64,000 bases of DNA. Source: Cyanobacteria bacterium RM1_2_2. GTDB taxonomy: Bacteria > Cyanobacteriota > Cyanobacteriia > Elainellales > Elainellaceae. Numbering within the stretch: the stretch's first letter is position 1; each line of letters begins with the position of its first letter. The translations under genes and the position numbers were made by a program. The stretch spans positions 1-64,000 of the forward strand of contig JAAUQT010000003.1 of assembly GCA_012033495.1 (NCBI GenBank). The letters are read 5' to 3'. Positions 21,760 to 33,103 of this stretch are shown piece by piece. Under the pieces are notes generated by a model. That model saw only the letters and a program-made list of their open reading frames with translations. It did no database searches and had not been told where the DNA came from.

Positions 21760-23363
21760 TCAACTCGAACCCGCGCTATTCAGATTTTTCCAAATAAACA
21801 AGCTAGTAATACCAACAAAAGCACTGAAAGCGGCTTGAATTAGCTCAAGATTACTATCACTTGCAACAGAAATAAACCACCATATCATCACGCCAACAGA
21901 TGAACCGATCAAGCCAAACAAAAGCAGCTTTATTGGGTTCCTTGGGTTGGTGGGGTCTAAGCCTTGCGATATCCAGATGGCTAATCCATTGACGAAGCCG
22001 CCGACAAAACTAGCGAAAAGTTCTATCAATGAATCACTTCCAGGCTTTAAGGCAGCAATTCCTAAAGCAGCGACCCAACCGCCAAGAATGATGCTGATCG
22101 GCAACACAAAGTCTTTACCGACGGAAGCAGCAAGTTTCTGTTCTATCTTTGCTAGCAGTACCCTTGTATCTTTATAAGTAGGGTCAATGCTAACAATTTG
22201 CTCGAACTTTTCATATGCCTTTTCCCAGTTCCGCAAATTTAGGTAGTGCTGTCCTCGATCATATAAATCATTTAATTGTCTGCGTCTTTCGTCATCCCGC
22301 ATTCGCTTCTGCGCTTGCGGCAATAGATTGTCTAGATCGAGATAAGTTGAATCGATTGCCCCGATTTCTCCAGAGACGACATCAATCACTCGCTGCCACT
22401 GCCCATTGCGGTAGTAGCTCCGTGCCCGCTCATAGAGTTCAGCAATCTGCTTTTCTTTCTTTTTTAGTTCTTCCTGTAAGATACCGTTTGCTTCTGCTTC
22501 AGGAAGTCCCAAATCCTGTCGGATCTGCTCCAGTCGAATTTTCGCATTCTGGGATAAATTGCGATTAGCTGCAAACTTTCTAACTTGTTCACGGTATTGC
22601 TTCAAATTCAATTCTTTTTCGTAGGCTCGGTCGATATTGATCTGAATCTCAATTTGTTCATTCTGTGAAAGTTGGTTGGTTGAATTAACCCCGATCGGAC
22701 TGGAAACGATCGCTGGTTTCGGCTTTTGCTTTAATTGTGGCTTTAAATGTTCTGGAATTTTGACCCGTTCAACCGATTGTTCAACAATACCAACTACAGT
22801 AGCCATGCGTTCCGCCTCTGAAGCAACCGAGCGACGAGCCGTATTTCCAGACTCCGAAATGGTGAGATGAATTTGATTGCAGCCAAACCTATAAGCCTGT
22901 TCAATTGTCTTGCCATATCCAAGAGCTTGATAAAAGCCTTTAGAAAATGCAATGGCCGCACTATCCAAAATCTCCTGGCTCATACCGATCACGTAGTTAA
23001 TATGTTCCACAATGGCGTCTGCTTGGACCTCTGAATAGCAGGCATTCAGCAACACACATTCTACCTGCTCAGAAAACAGCCCAAAGAAATTCTTAAGCGC
23101 ATCTGTGGAAACCAATTGCTCTCGCCCAGACTCATCTTGCAGAACTAGACCCCTTGCGCCTGTCCCATGCCCACAGAAATGCACAACTTGCGGATTGTAC
23201 TTCAATAACAGCCCTTGCAACTCATCCGTCCGCGCCGCCAATCCAATTTCAACCTCAAACTGTTCCCGCTCTCGTGATCGTTCGATCATGCCCTGCAAAT
23301 CCTTAATTTCTTTCATGAGATTAAGGTCTTTCGTGGGTTAGATTCCAGAATCAGAATTTTCAT
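21760..23363 (-). CDS. CHAT-domain caspase-like membrane protein; N-terminus frameshifted near 23327
   Basis: VVHFCGHG and VLLNACYS catalytic His/Cys motifs, coiled/TPR-like middle, C-terminal TMs; MKILILESNPRK upstream in another frame. Confidence 0.82.
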
Positions 23364-23933
23364 GGAAGGAATATTAGAGATAATGAGTGTACCTAGATTA
23401 ATCCTGCCTACTAGATAATATAGGCTCCTATGTATTCATAGGTATCTGTTCTGTATTTTATACAAGCAAGGAATATTTAGTAGAGCGAAGATTTCATATA
23501 AGTGGATTCAGCTAGACGGGCACGGAGTTCCGCAATTCCACAGGAGAGTTCCTTAAATCTTAATGATTGAACACACACCTTGGGTAGATTTTTCCGTAGA
23601 TTTAGGATTAAGATAGCCCATATTCTTGATTGCGAATCAATGTTCTGCCTAAAGTTTAGGTTTCCTTCGTCTTGGAAAGCTAGGGTCGAACCGTATTGCT
23701 TATGTCGCCCAACTTCACAGTACGTGGATATGTAATTAGCTAAGAGTACCCATGCGGGTACTTTTCAGACTCTTGAATGTTCCTTCACAATCAAAGGGCG
23801 TGGTGACTATCAACCTGGCGATTGACTGGTGTTCATGCAATAGATAACGTGGAACTGTGTTTGAATGGCGCAGTCATTTTGAGGTTTGGAATTTCAGTAC
23901 GGTTTTCAACTGTAGAAGTTAGAGGAATTCCCC

Positions 23934-25676
23934 ATGCGTAAGCATTTCAGGTACCTGTTAGTAATGTTCGTGGCTCTATTACTGCCCCTATTTCAGATTT
24001 CTTGTTCTCAAATTCCGCAATCAACTTCAAATCAACCTAGCCCAAGGGATAAGCTTGCTACGGCTGCTAAACCTGCTGTTGTACGTGTTATCGCTGGTTG
24101 TATTGGCAACTATGAGTACAAGCCTACTGATGAATCTGAGCCGATTTACCGAGCGTTTGGCTATGGCATTTCAGGATCTGGATTTTTTATAAACTCAAAT
24201 GGGTATATTGCAACATATGCAATTAAAAATGAGTCGGATTGTAAGGAGCGGCTCTTTCAAAACTTGGTTTCACAGCTTAGAACAGAGTATTATGATTCCG
24301 AATATCCTGATCCAGACTCTAATTTGAGAAAGCAGTATCCCAATCAAGTTCTAAATTTAGATGAAAGTGAAATCAGGAAAAGAAGTACACTGCCAGACGG
24401 TAACTTTCAGTATATCAATTCCGTAATTCTGCCTCACCCAGATTCAAAAGATTATTCTTTTGAGGTCAAAGAGTCTGGTGGGCCATTGGAAGATGGCAAA
24501 GACGATGTTTCTATTATTAAAATTAATCTTGAAAAAGAGAATGCGCCTTCCCTCAGACTTGGAGACTCTGACAGAGTGCGCTTGGATGACGTGACTGTGA
24601 TTGGATATCCGGCAAATGATGCTGCTGCTGATAGTTACGAGAAGGTGCTCAATGATAAAGCAGTCTATGAAGCATCGGTTAGTGAAGGCAGAATCTCTAA
24701 TCCGAATAAAAAAACAAAAAGTAATTCTCCTGTCTTAGAGATTAATGTGTCTGCTAGCTACGGCAGTGCTGGTAGTCCGGTACTGAATGCTCAAGGCGAA
24801 GTAATTGGCATCATTGCTCCTACAAAAGCAGACCGGAATCCTTTTATCGAAGTACCTGGAGAAGACAAGGTGCGTGTCAGAGACAAAGGTATTCCTCTTG
24901 CCGTTCCTGCTAAAAAGATTCAGGAGTTTGTAGAAGCTAGTGGTACTTCTAATAAGCCAGGAGAAGTTGACGAATGGTATGGCAGAGGACTGAACCAATT
25001 CTGGCAGGGGGATTATGAAGGTGCAATCAAGAGGTTTGAAGTGGTTGAAGACCTCTTCCCAGAACACTCAGAAGTTGAGAGGCTGATTAGTGAGAGCAAT
25101 AAAAGCAAAGTCATTATTGGGATTCAACCAGCAACTCTCTTGTGGGGAGTACTTGGTACGGTGATTGCAGGATTGTTAGGATTAGTCTTCTTCCTCATGC
25201 GACGTAAGCCTCGTCCTGTCAGTAAAGTTTCAGCTTCTGCGGAACCTGAAAGAAGACCTCGCCCGCATATTACTGGATATCCTGCGGATAACGGTATAGG
25301 GCAACCGTGGGTTGAATTGGAAGGGCAAGGTCAGATTAAGAAGTTGCAGCTTAGTAAAGGTAGCCATCGGATTGGGCGTGATCCCGCTTGGTCTGACATA
25401 GAAATTCCGGCAAATTGGGAAGTGTTGTCGAGACATCATGCTCTGCTAAAGCGTGAGGACAACAGCTACCGTATCTTTGACGGAGATGGTAGGGTTCCTA
25501 GCCGCAATGGATTGTTTGTCGATAACTACACTCGTGTTGATGTGAACGAGGGCTATCTGCTGAAACCTGGTGATACGCTAATCATCGGTAAAGATCCCCA
25601 GGAACAGGTGCGGCTAACCTACTACAATCCAACTGCTAGCCAAACAACACCAGAGACGAAAGTAGCCAGATCTTAA
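23934..25676 (+). CDS. Exported or membrane trypsin-like serine protease domain plus TM and C-terminal FHA domain
   Basis: Lipobox-like LLPLFQISC; GISGSGFFINSNGYIATYA, SASYGSAGSPVLNAQGEVIGI; TM ILWGVLGTVIAGLLGLVFFL-like; FHA HRIGRDPAWSDIEIP...LSRHHALL...SRNGLFVDN. Confidence 0.82.
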   Translation: MRKHFRYLLVMFVALLLPLFQISCSQIPQSTSNQPSPRDKLATAAKPAVVRVIAGCIGNYEYKPTDESEPIYRAFGYGISGSGFFINSNGYIATYAIKNESDCKERLFQNLVSQLRTEYYDSEYPDPDSNLRKQYPNQVLNLDESEIRKRSTLPDGNFQYINSVILPHPDSKDYSFEVKESGGPLEDGKDDVSIIKINLEKENAPSLRLGDSDRVRLDDVTVIGYPANDAAADSYEKVLNDKAVYEASVSEGRISNPNKKTKSNSPVLEINVSASYGSAGSPVLNAQGEVIGIIAPTKADRNPFIEVPGEDKVRVRDKGIPLAVPAKKIQEFVEASGTSNKPGEVDEWYGRGLNQFWQGDYEGAIKRFEVVEDLFPEHSEVERLISESNKSKVIIGIQPATLLWGVLGTVIAGLLGLVFFLMRRKPRPVSKVSASAEPERRPRPHITGYPADNGIGQPWVELEGQGQIKKLQLSKGSHRIGRDPAWSDIEIPANWEVLSRHHALLKREDNSYRIFDGDGRVPSRNGLFVDNYTRVDVNEGYLLKPGDTLIIGKDPQEQVRLTYYNPTASQTTPETKVARS

Positions 25677-25922
25677 TGCCGGAAAATTCAGTGAAGCTCA
25701 ATGCAATTTGATTGCAACCGTTTCAATGCATTGCTGGCACTCACCCAGAGGCAGGCTCATTGATCTACCTTCTATGATCTGCCTCCTGTGTGAGTAGCTT
25801 GGGCGAGCAGCCTATATGAGCGATAAGTGGCTTTGCAATTTCATGCTGTTTCAGTCAGGCTGAGAAACAGTATCCTAACTGTTATGGCAGGATGAGTGGT
25901 AAAGGCTCAGGAGAGTCAGGCA

Positions 25923-28213
25923 ATGCAGGCATTTGATGGCAAGCTAGTCGGCGGGCGCTATAAAGTCATAAACAGGCTTGGCGGGGGTGGTGGTGGTGAA
26001 ACCTACACTGCGGCTGATATGCACCGTCCGGGTCATCCCAAGTGTGTAGTCAAACGCCTAAAACCCGCTACGAATGATCCCAGTTTGTTACCGATTGCTA
26101 GAAATCTCTTTAACAGAGAAGCAGAAACATTAGAGCATTTAGGACACCATAACCAAATTCCTCGGCTGCTGGCTTACTTTGAAGAAGATGCAGAGTTTTA
26201 TCTAGTCCAAGATTTTATTGAAGGTCATCCGCTGAATGTAGAGTTGCCCGCAGGTCACTGCTGGTCAGAAACTAAAGTGATTCAATTGCTGCAAGATGTG
26301 CTGACTACGCTGGAGTTTGTGCACAGTCAAGGCGTCATTCACCGAGATGTCAAACCTGCAAACCTGATCCGACGTAATCAAGATAATAAGCTTGTCCTGA
26401 TTGACTTTGGTGCGGTTAAGCAAGTTCGAGGAGACACCCAGGCAATTACCCACAGTCGCATCATTAACCCAACTACAATTTCGATTGGCACAGAGGGCTA
26501 CATGCCGCCAGAGCAGTGGATGGGCAAGCCCTACTTGAGTAGTGATATCTATGCATTGGGCATGATCGGCATCCAAGCATTAACAGGCACCGATCAAATC
26601 CATTTGGCACAACTGCCGCGAGATTCAAGGCTTGAGGTAGTGTGGCAGCCTAAGACCCAAGTGAGTGACGAGCTAGTCGTTATTCTCAGTAAATGGTGCG
26701 TTACCACTTCATGCAGCGCTATCAGTCTGCCACGGAGGCATTAGAGGCACTTCAGGGCTGCATTAATGGGGTGATGAAATCCTCTAACCAGGAACAGGTT
26801 CATCCACAAATTGGCGATGCAGACAATTCCCAATCTACCTGGGTTATTCAATCTTCAGAACCAACTCTCAAACAGCAGCTTGAACCATTCGAGACTAAGG
26901 TTAGTTCAGCGAATAGAGCTGCTGCTCAGCAGCCCGTTGCGGAGATTCAATTGGCAGCAGATAGTAACCCTGTACCACAATTAGGGGAATGGGTGCGAGA
27001 AGCTGAGATAATCCCCGGAGAAAGAACGAGCAACGTAGAGACCACATCTTTACCTACGCACCTGCAAGCAGAGCTAATACCAAAGTCGGAATCAGAGATA
27101 CAAGCGACAAAAGTTAGCTTGATGACAGAGCCGCTACCACCCGAAACCAGCGCTGAGGTTCAGCTAGCAGAGGCAAAGGTTGCTCACCCAACTGAGCCAC
27201 AAATCCAATCTGCTAATGTAGATGGGCTACCAGAAACGAAAGTCAGTGCAGAAGCAGTGAAAGCTGAGCTACCAGAAACAAAATTCAGCCAACCCGAACG
27301 ATTGCAGCCACACACCGAACTTCCAGAAACAAAATATAGCCAGCCCGAACGTTCCCAGTCCGTTTCAGAAATACCAGAAACAAAATATAGTCAACATGAG
27401 CGATCGCATTCAGAAATACTAGAAACTAAGTACAGTCAGCCGGAGCGAGTACACTCATCTAACCTAGCCGCTAATTTAACCACGAACGTACCAGAAAACA
27501 TAGTAGAGACAAAATTCAGTCCAGATTCAACCCCAGTTGCTTCACCCCATGGAGTACAGTTCCCATCTCGCTTTCGGCAAAAACGCTGGTTGGCAGTAGG
27601 TTTGGGTACGGGCGCAGCAGTACTTGCAATCGTTGCTGCTTTGCTTGTGATCAAGCCAGGATCTGAAGTGGGGTTAGATAGTCCACCCGATAACCCACCA
27701 GAAACACCGCTGCCAGAAACACCACTGCCCGAGTTGAAGGGAGACTATACCCAACTTCAAAAATATTTAGAGGCAGGCAAATTGGAAGAAGCTGATCGAG
27801 AAACCTATGAAGTGATGCTGAAAGTTGCAGGAGAGATTTCAGAGAAACAGGGTTACTTTGCAATAAATGAATGGCAGAAGTTTTCTTGTGAAGACTTTAG
27901 AGAAATTGATCGCCTTTGGAGTAAAACGAGTGGAGGTAAGTTAGGTTTTAGTGCTCAGACAAGGATTTTGAATGAAGTCACTGATCCAACTAAAAGCCCA
28001 GAGGAGAATGGTTTTAAGTATCTAAATGAAATTGGTTGGCAAAAAGGGCAAAAAAGAGTCGTAGCTTTGGAAAAACCCACAGGTAGCAATCGATTTGTGT
28101 ATAAGACTGAACCAACTTTCGAGAATCCCCCGCCTGGTCATTTACCAGCCAAACTAATTTGGAGCAATCAGAAAGATGAACGATTTGCTATGGTTCGTAA
28201 ATGTGAGCTCTAA
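25923..28213 (+). CDS. Ser/Thr protein kinase - repeated linker - TM - GUN4 domain, interrupted by a -1 frameshift at 26691-26693
   Basis: HRDVKPANLIRR, LIDFGAVKQ; continuation MVRYHFMQRYQSATEALEAL in the next frame; TM WLAVGLGTGAAVLAIVAALLVI; GUN4 EADRETYEVMLKVAG...FSCEDFREIDRLWSKTSGGKLGFS. Confidence 0.82.
27229..27526 (+). repeat. In-frame protein repeat [PL]ETK[VFY]SQ[PH]ER in kinase linker
   Basis: PETKVSA, PETKFSQPER, PETKYSQPER, PETKYSQHER, LETKYSQPER, VETKFSPD. Confidence 0.9.
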
Positions 28214-28423
28214 ATTCTACGATTTTTAGTTTTACTTAAACTAAAATTTCAACAATTCCTTGTAGAATTTTCGTAAGTGGCATTTAGTCTAGAGTAGACA
28301 GATTCAGCAAAGGTTTGCTTAATCAAAAAGAGTGTTTGTAGTGCAATGTGGCAGCTTACTTCAAGAGAGGTAAGCGTGGATTGAATAGCTGCAAGAAAAG
28401 TAACCTTCTAGGAATTAATTAAG

Positions 28424-29152
28424 ATGAAAAAGATCTACTTAGCCCTGCTCCTCAGTTTCCTTGGAGTTGTATCCCTGAATCCAGTATTGGCTGAAACTTC
28501 TCAAAATGGAAATCAGTCAGCACCTGAGGCAGAAACTCAGGTTACACCTGTACAACCCCAAGACAGCCAAGAACCGTCCGAGGCAGAAGGGGCAGATGTC
28601 AATGCACCGCCTTTGGGTGGAACAGTTCCAGACACAACAACGCCAACAGGAGAAACTGTCGTTGTTGAAGATTACAAGCAATATCCAGAATATAGCGAAT
28701 TGCAAGCCGCCTTGCAGCAACAGCCCCCCAACTGGCAGCTGGCTGACCAAAAGACTTATGAACTAATGCTGAGAATTGCAGGCGCTAACTCTCAGAGTCA
28801 AGGAGCTTTCGCTGTAGATGATTGGCAGCAATTTCCTTGTAATGCTTTACAGGATATTGACCAACTGTGGATGCAAGCTAGCTCTGGGCAGCAAGGTTTC
28901 AGCAGACAGTGGGACATCTTTCAATCTGCCAGGCCGAACCAGGAGTTGTACTATTACCGAATCGGTTGGAAAGAATTATCTGGAGCTTGGAAAGTAGCGT
29001 GGAGAATTCGAGATAATAATCTGGAATATATTCAGAATGCTTCTCCTAACTTTACAGATCCTCCAGCCGGCCATTTACCCGCAGGACTAGAGTGGCAAGA
29101 TGGCAAAGATTACCGATTTCAAGCGGTCGATCGATGTGGTTTGAATCAATAA
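28424..29152 (+). CDS. Secreted GUN4-domain protein
   Basis: Signal peptide MKKIYLALLLSFLGVVSLNPVLAE; GUN4 NWQLADQKTYELMLRIAG...FPCNALQDIDQLWMQASSGQQGFS. Confidence 0.8.
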   Translation: MKKIYLALLLSFLGVVSLNPVLAETSQNGNQSAPEAETQVTPVQPQDSQEPSEAEGADVNAPPLGGTVPDTTTPTGETVVVEDYKQYPEYSELQAALQQQPPNWQLADQKTYELMLRIAGANSQSQGAFAVDDWQQFPCNALQDIDQLWMQASSGQQGFSRQWDIFQSARPNQELYYYRIGWKELSGAWKVAWRIRDNNLEYIQNASPNFTDPPAGHLPAGLEWQDGKDYRFQAVDRCGLNQ

Positions 29153-29245
29153 TCATCAGCAGAAAGCGCCAATTTTTTTGTAAAAGACAAGCCAACTAGA
29201 GAATGAACTCCTTTGGCTGAAGCTGAATCAAAATTGTAAGGAATT

Positions 29246-30133
29246 ATGAAAGTATCAAAGTTTTGTTTATCGATGTTGCTGTTCATCTTGGGATATTGTT
29301 GCCTTTCTGTAACCTCAGCCAAAGCAGCAGAAACGGTAGTAACAGAAATACCTCAAATTGCCCAAAATGAACCTGACTCCGTTCAAACTCCGGTTCAAGA
29401 TGCCGAACTTCTGGATAGTCCATCTCTGATTTTAGAGACTACTCCAAGTGAACAATCTGACCTCGTTTTGGAAGAAGGTCCAGGCGTTCAAGATGATTTA
29501 ACGGTTGGAAGCCCCAGTGAAAAGAATCCCGACTTCTCAGGAGTGATCGCGACGCCTGCACCCCCACTAGGAGATGTGACGGAGGATGTAATTGTCTACA
29601 CTCCAGTAGAAGCACCTACTGAAGTAGTTGTCTACACCCCGGTAGAAGCACCCGAACCTGAAGCTGTCATCATTGCAACTGCTCTTCCTGTTGACGCTCC
29701 TCCTGCACTGACTCCGGTGTCCACTAAGCAAGTGGCAATTGAGAACGTTACTTTCCTCTGCGGCGAAGATGGCAATGATCCGGCAACGGTTGCAAAAAAT
29801 AAAGACGAAGAGGAATTTTTCGTCATTGTTTGGAAGTCTGGCAACTTTGAAACTGCCGGATACGACGATCAAACTCGCTGTAAGCAAGTCTCTGCTCGGT
29901 TTGAAGAATATAACAAAGGTAAACTGCTGACTTACCTTGCAACAGGCAAGCTAAACGGACAGCCAGTAATTTGCCTCACGAGCAAAGCAGATGGAAGTTG
30001 CGGAGACGAAAGTATTTCATTACATCAAGGATTGCTGTTTACGCTCAAACCTAATGAGAATTCTGATCAAACCCTGGAGGAGTTGGTTGCTGTCATTGAT
30101 GGTAGGTCAGGGCAGAAGAGGCTGGAACAATAA
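29246..30133 (+). CDS. Secreted COP23-domain-like protein
   Basis: Signal peptide; FLCGEDG...FFVIVWKSGNFETAGYDDQTRCKQVSARFEEYNKGKLLTYLATGKLNGQPVICL. Confidence 0.75.
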   Translation: MKVSKFCLSMLLFILGYCCLSVTSAKAAETVVTEIPQIAQNEPDSVQTPVQDAELLDSPSLILETTPSEQSDLVLEEGPGVQDDLTVGSPSEKNPDFSGVIATPAPPLGDVTEDVIVYTPVEAPTEVVVYTPVEAPEPEAVIIATALPVDAPPALTPVSTKQVAIENVTFLCGEDGNDPATVAKNKDEEEFFVIVWKSGNFETAGYDDQTRCKQVSARFEEYNKGKLLTYLATGKLNGQPVICLTSKADGSCGDESISLHQGLLFTLKPNENSDQTLEELVAVIDGRSGQKRLEQ

Positions 30134-30297
30134 GCAACCCACCTGACTGAATTCTCCATCACTGACTTAACCAGTGGAGAGTTGGCTCTGGCAATAAATC
30201 AGTCAACTAATGGCTAAAGTGAGAGCGTTGCTTGAGAGAATAGATTGATCAGGTTCAATTCGGGTTCAATTCAGCTAATTCGATCGCTCAAGCAGAT

Positions 30298-31886
30298 ATG
30301 GTTTACGCAGTTGATTTTGGCACAAGCAACACAGTTGTCGTTCGGTGGAATTCCGTTACGCAAGCTCCTGAGACATTGACTCTCCCTGGTTTGTCGCAAA
30401 AGTTGGGCAACAATCCACCGCTGATTCCGAGTTTAGTATATGTAGAAGACGCAACGCGAGGGGAAATTGTGGCAGGGCAGGCAGTCCGCGATCGAGGATT
30501 GGATCTCAGCAGCAATCCTCGCTTTTTCGCAATTTTAAGCGCGGCATCAGTGCAGAAATTCAAGGATTTTTGCCGGAGTTAGACGGGCGCGTGGTCAACT
30601 TCGAGCAAGCCGGACAGTGGTTTTTGACAACTTTGCTCAGTCAGCTTCAGGTGATTGAACCAGACATTGATTCACTGGTGTTTACAGTTCCGGTTGATAG
30701 TTTTGAAGCCTATCGCCTCTGGCTGACGCAGGTTTGCTACTCACTTAATATCAATGAAGTTCGATTGCTCGACGAGCCAACGGCAGCCGCACTCGGCTAT
30801 GGCTTGACCAATCAGGGAACGCTGCTGGTAGTGGACTTTGGCGGCGGCACGTTGGATTTATCCGTGGTGCGGTTGGAAGGCGGACGGCAAGCTCAGTCAA
30901 AGCCAGTCGGTTTTTTGCTCAAATGGGGGCAGCGTGTTCTAGAAGAATCGGCTCAGCGACCCAAATTAGCGCGGGTGCTAGCGAAAGCTGGACAGAACTT
31001 GGGCGGTGCGGATATTGACGGTTGGCTAGTCGATCACTTTGCTGATCAAGGTTTAACCGCGTCTCCATTAACGTTACGGCTTGCAGAACGACTTAAAATT
31101 CAGCTTTCGCAGCAGCCAGAAGCCGCTGAAGTTTATTTCAATGATGAGACGTTAGAGAGTTATGACCTCAAGCTGGATCGGTCTCAATTCGAGCAGGTGT
31201 TGCAGCAGCACCAGTTTTTCGATCGGCTTGATGCCACCCTAACGCAAGTGTTGCAGCAATCCCAGCGGCAAGGACTCACCCCCGATGACATTGAAGCTGT
31301 CCTGCTGGTCGGTGGAACTGCCCAAATTCCGGCGGTCAAAGCCTGGATCGAGCGATACTTCCCGGTAGAAAAAATTCGGGCAGAGAAACCCTTTGAAGCA
31401 ATTGCTCAAGGCGCACTCCAACTCAATCAAGGCATCGAGATTAAAGATTTTCTCTATCACAGCTACGGAATTCGCTATTGGGATCGACGCAATAACTGCC
31501 ACAACTGGCATCCCCTGATTCAGCAAGGGCAACCTTACCCGATGCCAGAACCCGTCGAACTGCTGCTCGGAGCCTCTATGGAAAATCAGCCTAGCATCGA
31601 GTTGATTATTGGCGAAATCGGCACTGAAACCAGCAGCACGGAGGTTTATTTTGATGGCGATCGGCTGGTGACTCGCAGTTTAGCTGGCAGTCAGTCCGTG
31701 AAACCGCTGAATGATCAGGGCAATGCCAAAACCATCGCTCAGCTTGATCCCCCCGGATATCCGGGCAGCGATCGGGTCAAGATTTTGTTTCGAGTCGATG
31801 AAGCGCGGTTTTTGCGAATTACCGTAGAAGATCGGCTCACCCTGCGAACGTTGATGGAAGATCGCCCGGTGGTGCAGTTGAGCTAG
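30298..31886 (+). CDS. Hsp70/DnaK-like protein, -1 frameshift near 30531-30540
   Basis: VYAVDFGTSNTVVVRW, LLDEPTAAALGYGL, LLVVDFGGGTLDLSVV, VLLVGGTAQIP. Confidence 0.88.
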
Positions 31887-32013
31887 GAATGGGAATTCAA
31901 TCCGTTCGATCGTGGGTAGGGACGGGTTTTGCGGTCAAATCCATTGCCGGATGCCGATTGATCTGCTCAACCCGCCCGTACAGGTTACGGATTGATTCAA
32001 TCCCCGATCCTTA
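31885..32013 (-). mobile_element. Family C ~128 bp MITE-like element, copy 1
   Basis: aggaatgggaattcaatccgttcgatcgtggg...acggattgattcaatccccgatcctta. Confidence 0.75.
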
Positions 32014-33103
32014 GCGCGAGTGGTTATCCGGATTGTCGCCAATCTTTGAGTAAAACTGTGTAAGCAACCTTCAGGTAAAAGCCCCTACCTGGGTCATTAG
32101 GTTAAGAAAACTTAACATTTGCCAACTAAAATCGATTTTTGGTTGTTTTGTTGATTTACTATCTTCTAGTTCTGCTCGCCCTGTTGAATCGCCTCCTGTG
32201 GTGAGATGAGGTGCAGAATCGTGACACTTTAATGACACCACCCCGAAAAACTTTACCCAAACTACATGCATGACTCTTTGCAAGTAATCATTATCAATAA
32301 AAAGCGCAGAGGAAGTTAAAAACACTCCGTAACTGGGCTAACTTAAATCAGGAGTGCCTCTTCAGTAGCGCGGCTGCAACTTTTGATGCTGGTAAACCAG
32401 AGGGATGCCAACTCAAACTAAAGTGAAGATAGATGAAGCAGAGTGCAGAGGCATCGCCTCAATCTAGGAAATCAACTTGCCATCCCCAGTTCTTCAAGTT
32501 AAATCAAATTAGCTTGATGGGAGTGACCCCTACTGAGAGGCGTGCGAAACTAAGATACAAAGGAGTAAATTCTATCCCCTGCGTAGCTTTCAATCTGTCT
32601 TCATCTCCGGTTGATGTTCGGCGCTCGGCTCACTTGCACCGTTGAATCCTGACTCGTGCTTCTCCAACGGGAGAGTAAAGCGTGGCTTGAAGTCTCTTTT
32701 CTAAAGCAGAAGTGGGATTGATAGATGCGGCATGAGCTTTCGACGGAGCAGTCAGAGTTTCGAGCAGGCTGCGAGCGTATAGCTTCCTAAGCCGCAATTT
32801 CACTAGGCTGCGATCTATATCTATATTGAGGTGAAGCCCTGTTTCCCAGAGATTAAGTGGTTGATCGATTGCCAAAAGGTTCATGCTGAAGATAATCACC
32901 CTTGGATTATCAAGCGCCTCGTAAATTCATGGAGTTTTATCGTGGCTTTAAGCAAAATGGGACAAACTTCACCGACTCTTCAAATGATTTCTAGGGAGAA
33001 TGGCGCTCTGTCTCATTTCTGTTGGAAAGATAATGATACAAGGGTATTGAAACCAGCCTCTGAAGTCTCCGATATCTAGCGACGACGAGCGAGTGATGCC
33101 GGC

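Noticed and set aside
32433-33079. Small ORFs between Hsp70 and the second kinase
   Set aside because: Short, overlapping on both strands, no motif and no convincing start context
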